NCBI RefSeq assembly: GCF_018449475.1
Contig: NZ_JAHCQH010000012.1
Location: 164,876-228,875 of the forward strand
Direction: 5' to 3'
DNA length: 64,000 bases
From: Ancylobacter radicis
Lineage (GTDB): Bacteria; Pseudomonadota; Alphaproteobacteria; Rhizobiales; Xanthobacteraceae
Shown: piece by piece, positions 28,253 through 36,891 of the stretch
Layout: each line of letters opens with the position of its first letter
Numbering within the stretch: position 1 is the stretch's first letter
Program-made: the position numbers and the translations under genes
Notes under the pieces: generated by a model
The model's database searches: none
What the model was told of the DNA's origin: nothing
What the model saw: the letters and a program-made list of their open reading frames with translations, nothing else

Positions 28253-29695
28253 TCAGAAGCTCAGGCAGACATATTTCATGTCGAGATATTCCTCGATGCC
28301 ATATTTGGAACCCTCGCGGCCGATGCCGGATTCCTTCACGCCGCCGAAGGGTGCCACTTCCGTGGTGATGACACCGGCGTTGATGCCGACCTGCCCGTAG
28401 CGCAGCGCCTCGGAGACCCGGAACGCGCGGCCGAGATCGCGGGTGTAGAAATAGCAGGCGAGGCCGAATTCGGTGTCGTTGGCGAGGCGGACCGCCTCTT
28501 CCTCGGTCTCGAAGCGGAACACCGGCGCGACGGGGCCGAAAATCTCTTCGCGGGCGAAGTTCATCTCATTCGAGGCATTGGCGATCACGGTCGGCTGGAA
28601 GAACTGGCCACCGCGTTCATGGCGTCCGCCACCGGTGACGACCTTGCCGCCCTTGGCCAGCGCGTCGGCGACGAAGCCCTCGGTCTTGGCCACCGCCTTG
28701 TCATCGATCAGCGGCCCCTGCACCACGCCCTCCTCAAGACCGGAACCGACCTTGAGCTTGGCGGAGGCGGCAGCGAACTTCTCGACAAAGGCATCATAGA
28801 TGCCGGCCTGGGCATAGAAGCGGTTGGCGCAGACGCAGGTCTGGCCGGAATTACGGTATTTGGAGGCGATGGCGCCCTCTACCGCCTTGTTGAGATCGGC
28901 ATCGTCGAAGATGAGGAAGGGCGCGTTGCCGCCCAGTTCCATCGACACCCGCTTCACCGTGTCGGCGGCCTGCTTCATCAGGATCTTGCCGACCGGGGTC
29001 GAGCCGGTGAAGGTGATCTTGCGCACGGTCGGGTTCGTGGTCATCTCGCCGCCGATCTGCGAGGCCGAGCCGGTGAGAATGTTCACGACACCCGCCGGAT
29101 AGCCGACCTTCTCGGCCAGCACGCCCCAGGCGAGCGCCGAATAGGGCGTCTGGGTGGCAGGCTTGACGACCGAGGTGCAGCCGGTCGCCAGCGCCGGCCC
29201 GATCTTGCGCGCCAGCATCGAGGACGGGAAGTTCCACGGGGTGATCGCCGCAACCACGCCAACCGGCTGCTTGGTGACGAGGATGCGCCGCTCGCCCCAG
29301 GGCGAGGGAATGGTGTCGCCATAGACCCGGCGGGCTTCCTCGGAGAACCAGAGGATATAGGCGGCGGACATGCCGACCTCGCCCATGGACTCGGCAAGCG
29401 GCTTGCCCTGCTCGATAGTCAGCAGTTCGGCCAACGCGCGCTGATTGTCCATGATGGCGGCGTGGAGCTTGCGCAGCATCTTGGCGCGCTCGTCCGCCGT
29501 GGTTCGCGAGAAGCTCTCGAACGCCTGGTCAGCCGCGGCGATGGCGCGCTTCGTCTCCACCGTGCCGGCATCCGGGACCGTACCGATCACCTCGCCCGTC
29601 GCCGGGTTGGTGACGTCGATCGTGGCGCCGCTATCGGCCGGCACCCACGCGCCATCGATGAAGTTGGCCTCGCGCTTGAAGTCCGCCCAGTTCAT
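28253..29695 (-). CDS. NAD(P)-dependent succinate-semialdehyde dehydrogenase family (GabD-like)
   Basis: 480 aa. ALDH fold with TPWNFPSSMLARKIGPALATGC, the catalytic Glu in SMELGGNAPFLIF (about residue 255) and the nucleophile Cys in NSGQTCVCANRFY (about 288). The C-terminal EVAPFGGVKESGIGREGSKYGIEEYLDMKY is typical of GabD. It converts a semialdehyde to the acid; succinate semialdehyde is most likely by similarity. It is convergent with the TRAP operon and might handle a downstream product. A 12-bp palindrome lies about 90 bases upstream of its start. Confidence 0.88.
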   Translation of the reverse strand: MNWADFKREANFIDGAWVPADSGATIDVTNPATGEVIGTVPDAGTVETKRAIAAADQAFESFSRTTADERAKMLRKLHAAIMDNQRALAELLTIEQGKPLAESMGEVGMSAAYILWFSEEARRVYGDTIPSPWGERRILVTKQPVGVVAAITPWNFPSSMLARKIGPALATGCTSVVKPATQTPYSALAWGVLAEKVGYPAGVVNILTGSASQIGGEMTTNPTVRKITFTGSTPVGKILMKQAADTVKRVSMELGGNAPFLIFDDADLNKAVEGAIASKYRNSGQTCVCANRFYAQAGIYDAFVEKFAAASAKLKVGSGLEEGVVQGPLIDDKAVAKTEGFVADALAKGGKVVTGGGRHERGGQFFQPTVIANASNEMNFAREEIFGPVAPVFRFETEEEAVRLANDTEFGLACYFYTRDLGRAFRVSEALRYGQVGINAGVITTEVAPFGGVKESGIGREGSKYGIEEYLDMKYVCLSF

Positions 29696-29785
29696 GGGTC
29701 TTGCCCTCCGGTTCCGGCCACCGTCCTCATGACAATGCCGGGTGAAGGCTATCTAGCGCCAGCGCGCGGGACGAACAATTCCCCC

Positions 29786-29797
29786 TTGTGATCACAA
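29786..29797. promoter_or_regulatory. perfect palindrome, candidate operator upstream of the semialdehyde dehydrogenase
   Basis: TTGTGATCACAA is a perfect 12-bp palindrome (flanked by CC and AGG) located 90 bases upstream of the dehydrogenase start and 132 bases upstream of the divergent small gene. It resembles half-sites used by CRP/FNR and some GntR regulators but without the usual spacer. It is a likely protein-binding site for the divergent promoters; the protein is unknown. Confidence 0.5.
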
Positions 29798-29928
29798 AGG
29801 TTTCCACACACGCCACCGGAGCACGAGCCCGGCCACGCGGCGCCGCTCGGCAGCGGTAATCCGGGCGGGTAATCTGGCATGTCACGTGCATCGTAATTTG
29901 CCGAAGAGATTATCAGCCGGGTGTCCGC

Positions 29929-30195
29929 ATGGCCGTCTTCCTCGTCACCTTCGAACTCGCCGCTCCCGCGCACAATTTGGCGATGGTGGAGGCCATCAAG
30001 CAAATGTCGTGGACCCAGCTCGGCCCCACCACCTACGCCGTCTCCACCGAGGAGACCGATGAGGTGCTTTTCTACCGGCTAAGGGCATTTACCCAAGACA
30101 AGGACAGCCTCTACGTCGTCCTGCTGCGCAAGCCTTATCGCGGCATGGGGTTCCGCGAGGTGAACTACTGGCTGGAAGACAATCTGCGCTGGTGA
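29929..30195 (+). CDS. small protein of unknown function, possible ferredoxin-like (Cas2/SinR-type) fold
   Basis: 88 aa. The sequence reads as beta-alpha-beta-beta-alpha-beta: MAVFLVTFEL strand, HNLAMVEAIKQM helix, TYAVSTEET strand, DEVLFYRLRAF helix, SLYVVLLRKPY strand, and a C-terminal YWLEDNLRW. The opening F-L-V-T-F-E-L and the ISTEE-like segment recall the small SinR/Cas2/VapD-like proteins, but the resemblance is weak and there is no CRISPR array. Followed by its own terminator. Function unknown. Confidence 0.7.
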   Translation: MAVFLVTFELAAPAHNLAMVEAIKQMSWTQLGPTTYAVSTEETDEVLFYRLRAFTQDKDSLYVVLLRKPYRGMGFREVNYWLEDNLRW

Positions 30196-30229
30196 CCGCT
30201 GGCTTGCCGCGATCCTGACGGGCCCACAA

Positions 30230-30257
30230 AAAAGCCCCGGCTCACGCCGGGGCTTTT
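30230..30257. terminator. rho-independent terminator
   Basis: Stem AAAAGCCCCGGC / GCCGGGGCTTTT of 12 bp with loop TCAC lies between the convergent small gene and the BI-1 gene. A-runs on one side and T-run on the other make it usable in both directions. Confidence 0.88.
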
Positions 30258-30279
30258 GCGTTCAGGACCACTGGCGCGA

Positions 30280-31065
30280 TCAGTTGCTGTTCCGGTTGCC
30301 GAACAGCTGGAGCAGCATGATGAAGAGGTTGATGAAGTCGAGATAGAGGGTGAGCGCGCCCATGATCGCCTTGCGGCCGGCCACCACGTCGTCGTCACCC
30401 GCGAAATACATTTCCTTGATGCGCTGCGTGTCCCAGGCGGTGAGGCCCGAGAAGATCAGCACGCCGGCCACCGAGATGACGAACTGCAGCATGGAGGAGG
30501 CGAGGAAGATGTTCACCACCATGGCAATGATCAGGCCGAACAGGCCCATCACCAGGAAGGAGCCCATCGCCGACAGGCTGCGCGAGGTGGAGTAGCCATA
30601 AAGGCTCAGCGCACCGAAGGCGGCCGCGGTGATGAAGAACACCCGCACGATGCTATCATGGGTATAGACGAGGAAGATCGACGACAGCGACACGCCGACC
30701 AGCGCCGCATAAAGCCAGAACACGCCCTGCGCCGCGCCGACGCTCATGCGGTCGACCCGGAAGTTCAGGAACAGAATGGCGGCCAGCGGGGCGAAGATCA
30801 CCACCCAGCGCAGCGGGCTAAGAAACAGCGCGACGCCGAGATCGGTGAGATAGAGATTGGGCGCGATGGCGGCAGCGGTCGGCACGTCGGAGACGGCGAA
30901 CATGTAGATGCCCAGCGCCGCCGCGCCGGTGATGGCGAGGCCGAGCGTCATGTAATTGTAGACGCGCAGCATGTAGGAGCGCAGGCCCTGGTCGATCTCG
31001 GCCTGCGTCCGCGCCGCGGTCGCCCCGAAGCGCGGCACGGAGACGTTGCGGTTATAGTCGGACAT
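30280..31065 (-). CDS. Bax inhibitor-1/YccA family membrane protein
   Basis: 261 aa from ATG 31065 with GAGAGGA upstream. Seven membrane helices after a cytoplasmic N terminus (MSDYNRNVSVPRFG). The BI-1 core is LTLYLDFINLFIMLLQLFG at the C terminus plus GLTAWDTQRIKEMYFAGDDD between helices 6 and 7. Family members are pH-sensitive calcium leak channels or interact with FtsH. A 135-base stretch upstream holds no gene. Confidence 0.9.
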   Translation of the reverse strand: MSDYNRNVSVPRFGATAARTQAEIDQGLRSYMLRVYNYMTLGLAITGAAALGIYMFAVSDVPTAAAIAPNLYLTDLGVALFLSPLRWVVIFAPLAAILFLNFRVDRMSVGAAQGVFWLYAALVGVSLSSIFLVYTHDSIVRVFFITAAAFGALSLYGYSTSRSLSAMGSFLVMGLFGLIIAMVVNIFLASSMLQFVISVAGVLIFSGLTAWDTQRIKEMYFAGDDDVVAGRKAIMGALTLYLDFINLFIMLLQLFGNRNSN

Positions 31066-31199
31066 AGTCGGATCCTCTCCCGTGCATGACCGCCAGCGTC
31101 GCAACCGGCGGGATTGTTCAGCAGGAATATGAGGTCCGCCCCGGCCTGCCGCAAGTTAAGTTTGCGACAGGCTTAGCGCGCCCGCACGGCGAAGCCTTG

Positions 31200-33800
31200 C
31201 TACAGATTGCGCAGGATGCGCGCCGGCTTCTGCCCGAGCGCCCGCCAGGTGCCGATCAGGCCGAAGCCCACCGTCAGCACCAGCGCAACCGCCGCCGCCC
31301 CGAGCGCCGCGCCGGCCGACCAGGCAAAGCCGACCTTCATCACCTGGGTGACGACGACATAGGCGGCGATCGTGCCGGCGCCGACGGCAACGGCGGCCGT
31401 CACAAGGCCGAGCGCCGCATATTCCAGCGCATAGGCCAGAACCAGCCGGGCGCGGGTGGCGCCGAGCGTCTTGAGGATGACGGCGTCATAGACCCGGTGA
31501 TGCTGTCCGGCCGCCAGCGCGCCGGCCAGCACCAGCACGCTCGCCACCAGCGTGACGAGGCTGGCGCCCCGGATCGCCATCAGCAGATTAGCGACGATCT
31601 CGCCGATCTGGGTCAGCGCCTCCTTGACCCGCACCGCCGTCACGGCGGGAAAGTCCCGCGCGGCGGCGCGCGAGACGACGCGCTCCACGGCCGCATCGCC
31701 CCCGCCCGGCAGCGCAAGGGTGGCGAGCGAAGTATGCGGCGCGCCACGGAAGGTGTTGGGCGAGAACACCATGACGAAGTTGATGGCGAGCCGTTCCCAT
31801 TCCACCTGCCGGAGATTGGCGATGCGGGCGGTGATCGGGCGGCCCAGCACGTTCACCGTCACGCTGTCGCCGATCTTCAGCCCGAAGGCGTCGGCGATCT
31901 CCTTTTCGAAGGAGACGAGCGGCGGCCCAGCATAACCGGCGGGCCACCATTCGCCTTCCACCAGCGACGAACCTTCGGGCACCGCGTCGGCATAGGTGAT
32001 GCCGCGATCGGAGGACAGCACCCAGGCAAATTCCGGCGGCGGGGTGATGCTCTCCGCCGGCCTGTCACCCAGCGTGATCAGGCGCCCGCGCAGCATGGGG
32101 ACGATCTCCACCGCGCCGGTGGGCGCCTGCTGCTTGAGAAAGGCCGCGAAACGGTCGGTCTCGGTGTTCTGGATGTCCAGGAAGAAGAAGCTCGGCGCCT
32201 GCTCCGGCAGGCGCGAGGTGAGTTCGCGCGTCAGGCTGCGGTCGATCAGCGAGAGTGTCACCAGAAGCGTCAGGCCAAGCCCGAGCGAGAGCACGATGGT
32301 CGGGGTCAGCGCGGCCGGCCGGTGGATATTGGCGAGCGCCAGCCGGGCCTCGGTCAGGCGCGGGCGCGGCAGCCGGCGGGCCAACGCCATGATCCCGAAC
32401 CCGACGAGGCGCAAGGTCACCAGCACGCTGGCGGCCGCGATCAGGTAATAGATCGCAATGCGCCGCTCCTCGGAGGCGAGCACGGCAAGAATGGCCAGCG
32501 CGGCAATGGCCAGCACCGTCATCACCGCATAGATCCGCCGCGGCCGTCGACCGCCCGCTTCCACCTCGTCGCGGAACAGGGCGGAGACCGGCACATCATG
32601 GGAGAGCCCGAGCGGCCACAGCGCGAAGGCGAGCGCGATCAGCGCGCCATAGGCCACCGCCAGCACCAGGGCGGCGGGTTGCAGGCTCGGCACGATGGCG
32701 ATGGGAAGCAAATGGCCGAAAGCCGCGTTCACCGCGAAGGGCAGCGCCGAGCCGACGACCAGCCCGATGGCGATGCCGATGGCGGCGATGAGGCCGACTT
32801 CCACCAGATAGATGGTGAACACCGTGCCGCCCGGCGCGCCCAGGCTCTTGAAGGTGGCGATGACGCCGCGCTTGGCGTCGAGATGGCTTTTCACCGCATT
32901 GGCGACGCCGACGCCGCCGACCAGCAGGGCGGTCAGGCCGACGAGGGTCAGATATTCGGTGAAGCGGCGGACATTGTTTTCCAGCCGGGGCGCGGCCGCA
33001 TCGCGGGTGCGGGCCTCGAAGCCCGCTTGCGGCGCGCCCTTCTGCACGTTGTCGACGAAGGAGGTAAGCGCAGACGGGTCGCTCATCTGCACCCGGTAAT
33101 GCCAGCGCACGAGGCTGCCGGGCTGGAGCAGTTGCGAGGCGCGCAGCGCGTCGAGCGACACCATGAGCCGGGGCCCGAAGCCGATGCCGGTGGAGAGTGC
33201 GTCCGGCTCCCGCTCGATCAGCCCGCGCAGCACCAGCTTCGCCTCGCCGAGCGCGAACGCATCGCCGATCTTGAGGCCGAGGCGCTCGACGAGCGCCGGG
33301 TCGGCCACCGCGCCGAACATACCATCGGCCGGCGCCAGCGCGCGGTCGATCGGCTGGGCCGGCTCCAGCGCCATGGCGCCGACCATGGGGTAGGTGCCGT
33401 CCACCGCCTTGGCCTCGACTAGGGTGGCGTTCAGCGTATCGCCGCTGCCCGCCCGCGCCATGGCGCGCAGCGTGGCGACAGTGGAGACACGGCCGCCGGC
33501 GGTGATGAGCGCCAGTTCGTCCGGCGTCGCCTCGCGCTGGACCAGAGAGAAGGCCGCGTCGCCACCCAGCAGCGTCGTGCCCTCGCGCGAAAGCCCATCG
33601 GTCAGCGCGCGGGAGAAGGAACCGACACCGGCAATCGCCGCCACACCAAGCGCGAGGCACGCCAGGAAAACGCCGAAGCCGCGAATGCCGCCGCGCAGTT
33701 CGCGCAGGGCAAAGCGCAGGGCGAGCGAGGAACGGGCGCGCAGGCCCAGACCGCCGGGCCGCGCGGCCTCGGCACGGGAAGAGGTAGCGGCCATGCTCAT
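31200..33800 (-). CDS. ABC transporter permease, YbbP/FtsX-like (MacB-core superfamily)
   Basis: 866 aa, the length of double-FtsX permeases. N-terminal LALRFALRELRGGIRGFGVFLACLALGVAAIAGVGSF is typical of YbbP. Two sets of four or so helices flank large extracytoplasmic domains; a second FtsX core ends with DAVILKTLGATRARLVLAYALEY. These complexes act in lipoprotein or lipid handling or as mechanotransmission exporters. Its start overlaps the ATPase stop by four bases. Confidence 0.9.
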   Translation of the reverse strand: MSMAATSSRAEAARPGGLGLRARSSLALRFALRELRGGIRGFGVFLACLALGVAAIAGVGSFSRALTDGLSREGTTLLGGDAAFSLVQREATPDELALITAGGRVSTVATLRAMARAGSGDTLNATLVEAKAVDGTYPMVGAMALEPAQPIDRALAPADGMFGAVADPALVERLGLKIGDAFALGEAKLVLRGLIEREPDALSTGIGFGPRLMVSLDALRASQLLQPGSLVRWHYRVQMSDPSALTSFVDNVQKGAPQAGFEARTRDAAAPRLENNVRRFTEYLTLVGLTALLVGGVGVANAVKSHLDAKRGVIATFKSLGAPGGTVFTIYLVEVGLIAAIGIAIGLVVGSALPFAVNAAFGHLLPIAIVPSLQPAALVLAVAYGALIALAFALWPLGLSHDVPVSALFRDEVEAGGRRPRRIYAVMTVLAIAALAILAVLASEERRIAIYYLIAAASVLVTLRLVGFGIMALARRLPRPRLTEARLALANIHRPAALTPTIVLSLGLGLTLLVTLSLIDRSLTRELTSRLPEQAPSFFFLDIQNTETDRFAAFLKQQAPTGAVEIVPMLRGRLITLGDRPAESITPPPEFAWVLSSDRGITYADAVPEGSSLVEGEWWPAGYAGPPLVSFEKEIADAFGLKIGDSVTVNVLGRPITARIANLRQVEWERLAINFVMVFSPNTFRGAPHTSLATLALPGGGDAAVERVVSRAAARDFPAVTAVRVKEALTQIGEIVANLLMAIRGASLVTLVASVLVLAGALAAGQHHRVYDAVILKTLGATRARLVLAYALEYAALGLVTAAVAVGAGTIAAYVVVTQVMKVGFAWSAGAALGAAAVALVLTVGFGLIGTWRALGQKPARILRNL

Positions 33801-34525
33801 GCCGGAACCTCAGCCGTCATGGCTGCACCGGCAAGGCTTTCCCGCTCGATCTGGCCGGAGCGCAGATGGATGGTGCGGTCGCAACGGCGCGCGAGGTTCA
33901 GATCGTGGGTCACGATCACCAGAGTGGCGGCGCGACGCGACTGCGCGGCGAACAGCAGGTCCATGATCTGCCGGCCCGTCGTCTCGTCGAGATTGCCGGT
34001 CGGCTCATCGGCGACGAGGATGCGCGGCTCGGGCGCCAGCGCACGGGCGACCGCGACGCGCTGCTGCTCGCCGCCGGAAAGCTGGGAGGGATAATGGTCG
34101 AGGCGGTGACCAAGCCCGACCGCCGTCAACTCCGCCGCCGCCCGCTCGAAGGCGTCGGCCCGGCCGGCAAGCTCCAGCGGCACGGCGACATTCTCGATCG
34201 CCGTCATGGTCGGGATGAGGTGGAAGGCCTGAAACACGATGCCAACATTGCGGCCACGAAAGCGCGCCAGCGCGTCCTCGTCGAGCCGGGTCAGTTCCTC
34301 GCCGGCCACCGTCACCGCGCCGGAATTGGCCTGCTCGAGTCCAGCCAGCACCATCAGCAGGCTCGATTTGCCCGATCCCGACGGCCCTACGAGGCCGACC
34401 GCCTCACCCTGCCCTATATTAAGCGACACACCCTTGAGGATATGAACGCGCGCCGCGCCGGAACCGAGGGAGAGTTCGACCTTGTCGAGGCGGATGGCGG
34501 GCATGGATTGGGAGTTCGGCTGCAT
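33797..34525 (-). CDS. ABC transporter ATP-binding protein, YbbA/LolD-like
   Basis: 242 aa. Walker A GPSGSGKSS (about 43-51), Q-loop FQAFHLIPTMTAIEN, signature LSGGEQQRVAVARAL and Walker B ILVADEPTGNLD. This NLDE tail is typical of the LolD/YbbA/MacB family. It is coupled to the 866-aa permease and divergent from a TesA-type esterase gene, the same trio (ybbA-ybbP/tesA) as in E. coli. The start could also be the internal ATG at 34504. Confidence 0.93.
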   Translation of the reverse strand: MQPNSQSMPAIRLDKVELSLGSGAARVHILKGVSLNIGQGEAVGLVGPSGSGKSSLLMVLAGLEQANSGAVTVAGEELTRLDEDALARFRGRNVGIVFQAFHLIPTMTAIENVAVPLELAGRADAFERAAAELTAVGLGHRLDHYPSQLSGGEQQRVAVARALAPEPRILVADEPTGNLDETTGRQIMDLLFAAQSRRAATLVIVTHDLNLARRCDRTIHLRSGQIERESLAGAAMTAEVPA

Positions 34526-35273
34526 GTGGTCCTGGGCGTTGTTCGGCGGGAAGCGGGCCGGTCTGGCGCGCTGCGGTGCGGTAGGTTCCGCAGCATATGG
34601 CGCCCTGTTTACGTCACGAAAGAGCCGGTGGACGTTTCACCTCGGCTTAGTGCTGTTCGCTCTCGCGGGATTGATGACGAATATGAGCCGGGCCCACGCC
34701 GAACCCGTCCGCCTCGTCGCCTTTGGAGACAGCCTGACGGCAGGTCTCGGCCTCCCCGCCAACCAGGCTTTTCCTGCCAAACTTCAGGCGGCCCTGACGG
34801 CCAGGGGTCACGATGTGGTGATTGAAAATGCCGGCGTCTCCGGCGACACCACGACCGCCGGCCTTGCTCGGCTCGACTGGTCGATCCCCGATGGGACGCA
34901 GGGCGTGATCCTCGAACTCGGGGCCAATGACGCGCTGCGCGGCCTCGATCCGGCCATCACCGAGAAATCGCTCGACGCCATGCTCGCCCGGCTGAAGGAG
35001 CGCGGCATCCCCGCGCTGCTCGCCGGCATGGTCGCCCCGCCCAATCTCGGTGGCGATTATGGCGTCCGCTTCAACGCCATCTATCCGCGCCTCGCGGCGA
35101 AATACGGCGTGCCGCTCTATCCGTTCTTCCTCGACGGCGTGGCCGGACAGGGCAAGCTGAACCAGCCGGACGGCGTGCACCCGACGACGGCGGGCGTCGA
35201 TGTGATTGTCGAGCGTATCCTGCCAGCGGTGGAAACCTTCCTCGCCGGCATCAAGGAGAGCCGCGCCCCATGA
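34524..35273 (+). CDS. arylesterase / lysophospholipase, TesA-like GDSL hydrolase
   Basis: SGNH/GDSL esterase with block I FGDSLTAGLGLPANQAFP, block III LELGANDALRG and block V DGVHPTTAG; catalytic Ser, Asp and His are all present. It is exported: LGLVLFALAGLMTNMSRAHAEP is the hydrophobic core and cleavage region. The start is uncertain. ATG 34524 overlaps the divergent ATPase start, leaving no promoter space, so a later non-ATG start may be used. Length from this start is 249 aa against about 190-215 for the family. Confidence 0.85.
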   Translation: MWSWALFGGKRAGLARCGAVGSAAYGALFTSRKSRWTFHLGLVLFALAGLMTNMSRAHAEPVRLVAFGDSLTAGLGLPANQAFPAKLQAALTARGHDVVIENAGVSGDTTTAGLARLDWSIPDGTQGVILELGANDALRGLDPAITEKSLDAMLARLKERGIPALLAGMVAPPNLGGDYGVRFNAIYPRLAAKYGVPLYPFFLDGVAGQGKLNQPDGVHPTTAGVDVIVERILPAVETFLAGIKESRAP

Positions 35274-35719
35274 CGGTGCCGATGGCCTATCGCCGCGCCA
35301 GCCAGGATCTCGATGCCTTCCTCGCGGATGTGGCCGATGAAGCGCATCTGTCGAGCCGGCATCAGGCCTATACGGTGGTCGACGCCGTGTTCCGGGCCTT
35401 CCGCCGGCGCCTCACCCCGGAGGAGGTGCTCGCCTTTGCCGCCGCCTTGCCACCGTTGTTAGGTGCGCTGTTCATCGAGAACTGGCGGCCAGAAGAGGCG
35501 GCCCCCGTCTGTTGGGCGCCGGAGGAGGTGCTACGGGACGTCAAGTCCCTGCGCCCGCATCACAACCTCGCCACCGAGCGGGCGGTGGTGCAGATCGGCG
35601 CGGCGCTGCGGCGCCATGTTGACGAGGCGGCATTCGCGCAAGCCCTTCAGCGACTGCCGCCGGAGGCCGCCCGCTTCTGGGGGATCGACACGGTTACCGG
35701 ATGGCAGGTGGCGTCCTGA
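35270..35719 (+). CDS. DUF2267 domain-containing protein
   Basis: 149 aa, all-helical. AYTVVDAVFRAFRRRLTPEEVLAFAAALPPLLGALFIENW is the characteristic DUF2267 half. It overlaps the tesA-like stop by four bases (ATGA) and is therefore coupled to it. Function unknown; members are often linked to stress regulation. Confidence 0.82.
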   Translation: MTVPMAYRRASQDLDAFLADVADEAHLSSRHQAYTVVDAVFRAFRRRLTPEEVLAFAAALPPLLGALFIENWRPEEAAPVCWAPEEVLRDVKSLRPHHNLATERAVVQIGAALRRHVDEAAFAQALQRLPPEAARFWGIDTVTGWQVAS

Positions 35720-35802
35720 AGCGGACGCTGCGGCAGCTTGTACCGTCGGAATGGGGCTCCTATCATCGCCTACCCCTATCCTGATGAATCCCGGACATTG
35801 CC

Positions 35803-36846
35803 ATGCAGTACCGCCCGCTCGGCCGCACCGGCCTCGAGGTCAGCGCCATTTGCCTGGGCACCATGACCTATGGTGAGCAGAACACCGAGGCCGAAGGCCA
35901 CGCGCAGATGGATTACGCCCTCGACCGCGGCATCAATTTCTTCGATACCGCCGAGCTTTACTCGATCCCGCCCAAGCCGGACACGCAGGGCTCGACCGAG
36001 CGCATCATCGGCAGCTGGTTCAAGGCGCGCGGCAACCGCGACAAGATCATCCTCGCCTCCAAGGTGATCGGCCTCAGCGAGATGACCTGGTTCCGCAAGG
36101 ATGGCTCACCCGGCCGCCCGACCCGCAGCCAGATCCGCGAAGCGGTCGAGGGCAGCCTGACCCGGCTGCAGACCGACTATATCGATCTCTACCAGCTGCA
36201 CTGGCCGGGCCGCCCGATGCAATGGGGTGCCAATCCCACCCGCTGGGCCGCCACGCCCGGCGAGGAAACCCCGATCGCCGAGACGCTGGCCGCCTTTGAT
36301 GAGTTGGTGAAGGAGGGCAAGATCCGCCATGTAGGCCTCTCCAACGACAGCGCCTGGGGCACGATGAGCTTCCTCATGGAAGCCGAACGCACCGGCGGGC
36401 CGCGTGTCGCCTCGATCCAGAACGCCTACAACCTGCTCAACCGCACCTATGAGACGGCGCTTGCCGAGATCAGCCTGCGCGAGGATATCGGGCTGCTGGC
36501 CTATTCCCCGCTCGGACAGGGCTATCTCACCGGCAAGTACCAGAACGGTGCCCGCCCCGCCGGCGCCCGCACGACGTTGTTCAACCGGGGGCAACGCTAC
36601 CAGACGCCGGGCGCGGAAGAGGCGATCGAGGATTATCTGGCGATTGCCCGCGAGGCAGGGATCGACCCGGCCCAGCTCGCCATCGCCTTCTGCCTGTCGC
36701 GCGACTTCATGGCCTCGGTCATCATCGGCGCGACCACGATGGAGCAGCTGGTCGCCGACATCGACGCGATCAACGTGCCGTTCACGGCGGAACTGGAAGC
36801 CAAGGTCGACGCCGTGCACCAGCTTCGCGGCAATCCCTGCCCCTGA
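35803..36846 (+). CDS. aldo/keto reductase, Tas-like
   Basis: 347 aa. MQYRPLGRTGLEVSAICLGTMTYGEQN and DRGINFFDTAELYSIPP (catalytic Asp/Tyr) plus LASKVIG (Lys) and QLHWPGR (His) form the AKR tetrad. The length and insert after FDTAELYS match E. coli Tas. It has an NADP(H)-dependent TIM barrel and a broad carbonyl substrate range. Followed by a hairpin in front of the convergent yciB. Confidence 0.92.
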   Translation: MQYRPLGRTGLEVSAICLGTMTYGEQNTEAEGHAQMDYALDRGINFFDTAELYSIPPKPDTQGSTERIIGSWFKARGNRDKIILASKVIGLSEMTWFRKDGSPGRPTRSQIREAVEGSLTRLQTDYIDLYQLHWPGRPMQWGANPTRWAATPGEETPIAETLAAFDELVKEGKIRHVGLSNDSAWGTMSFLMEAERTGGPRVASIQNAYNLLNRTYETALAEISLREDIGLLAYSPLGQGYLTGKYQNGARPAGARTTLFNRGQRYQTPGAEEAIEDYLAIAREAGIDPAQLAIAFCLSRDFMASVIIGATTMEQLVADIDAINVPFTAELEAKVDAVHQLRGNPCP

Positions 36847-36860
36847 GCACCAGATGGCGC

Positions 36861-36881
36861 GGGCGGGGTAATGCCCCGCCC
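36861..36881. terminator. possible terminator hairpin between convergent genes
   Basis: An 8-bp perfect stem GGGCGGGG / CCCCGCCC with loop TAATG sits between convergent reductase and yciB genes. There is no T-run, so termination strength is uncertain. Confidence 0.5.
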
Positions 36882-36891
36882 ATCGCGCACC

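Noticed and set aside
31086..33422. A 778-codon plus-strand frame opposite the ABC permease
   Set aside because: Same type of GC-driven shadow with no recognisable domain.
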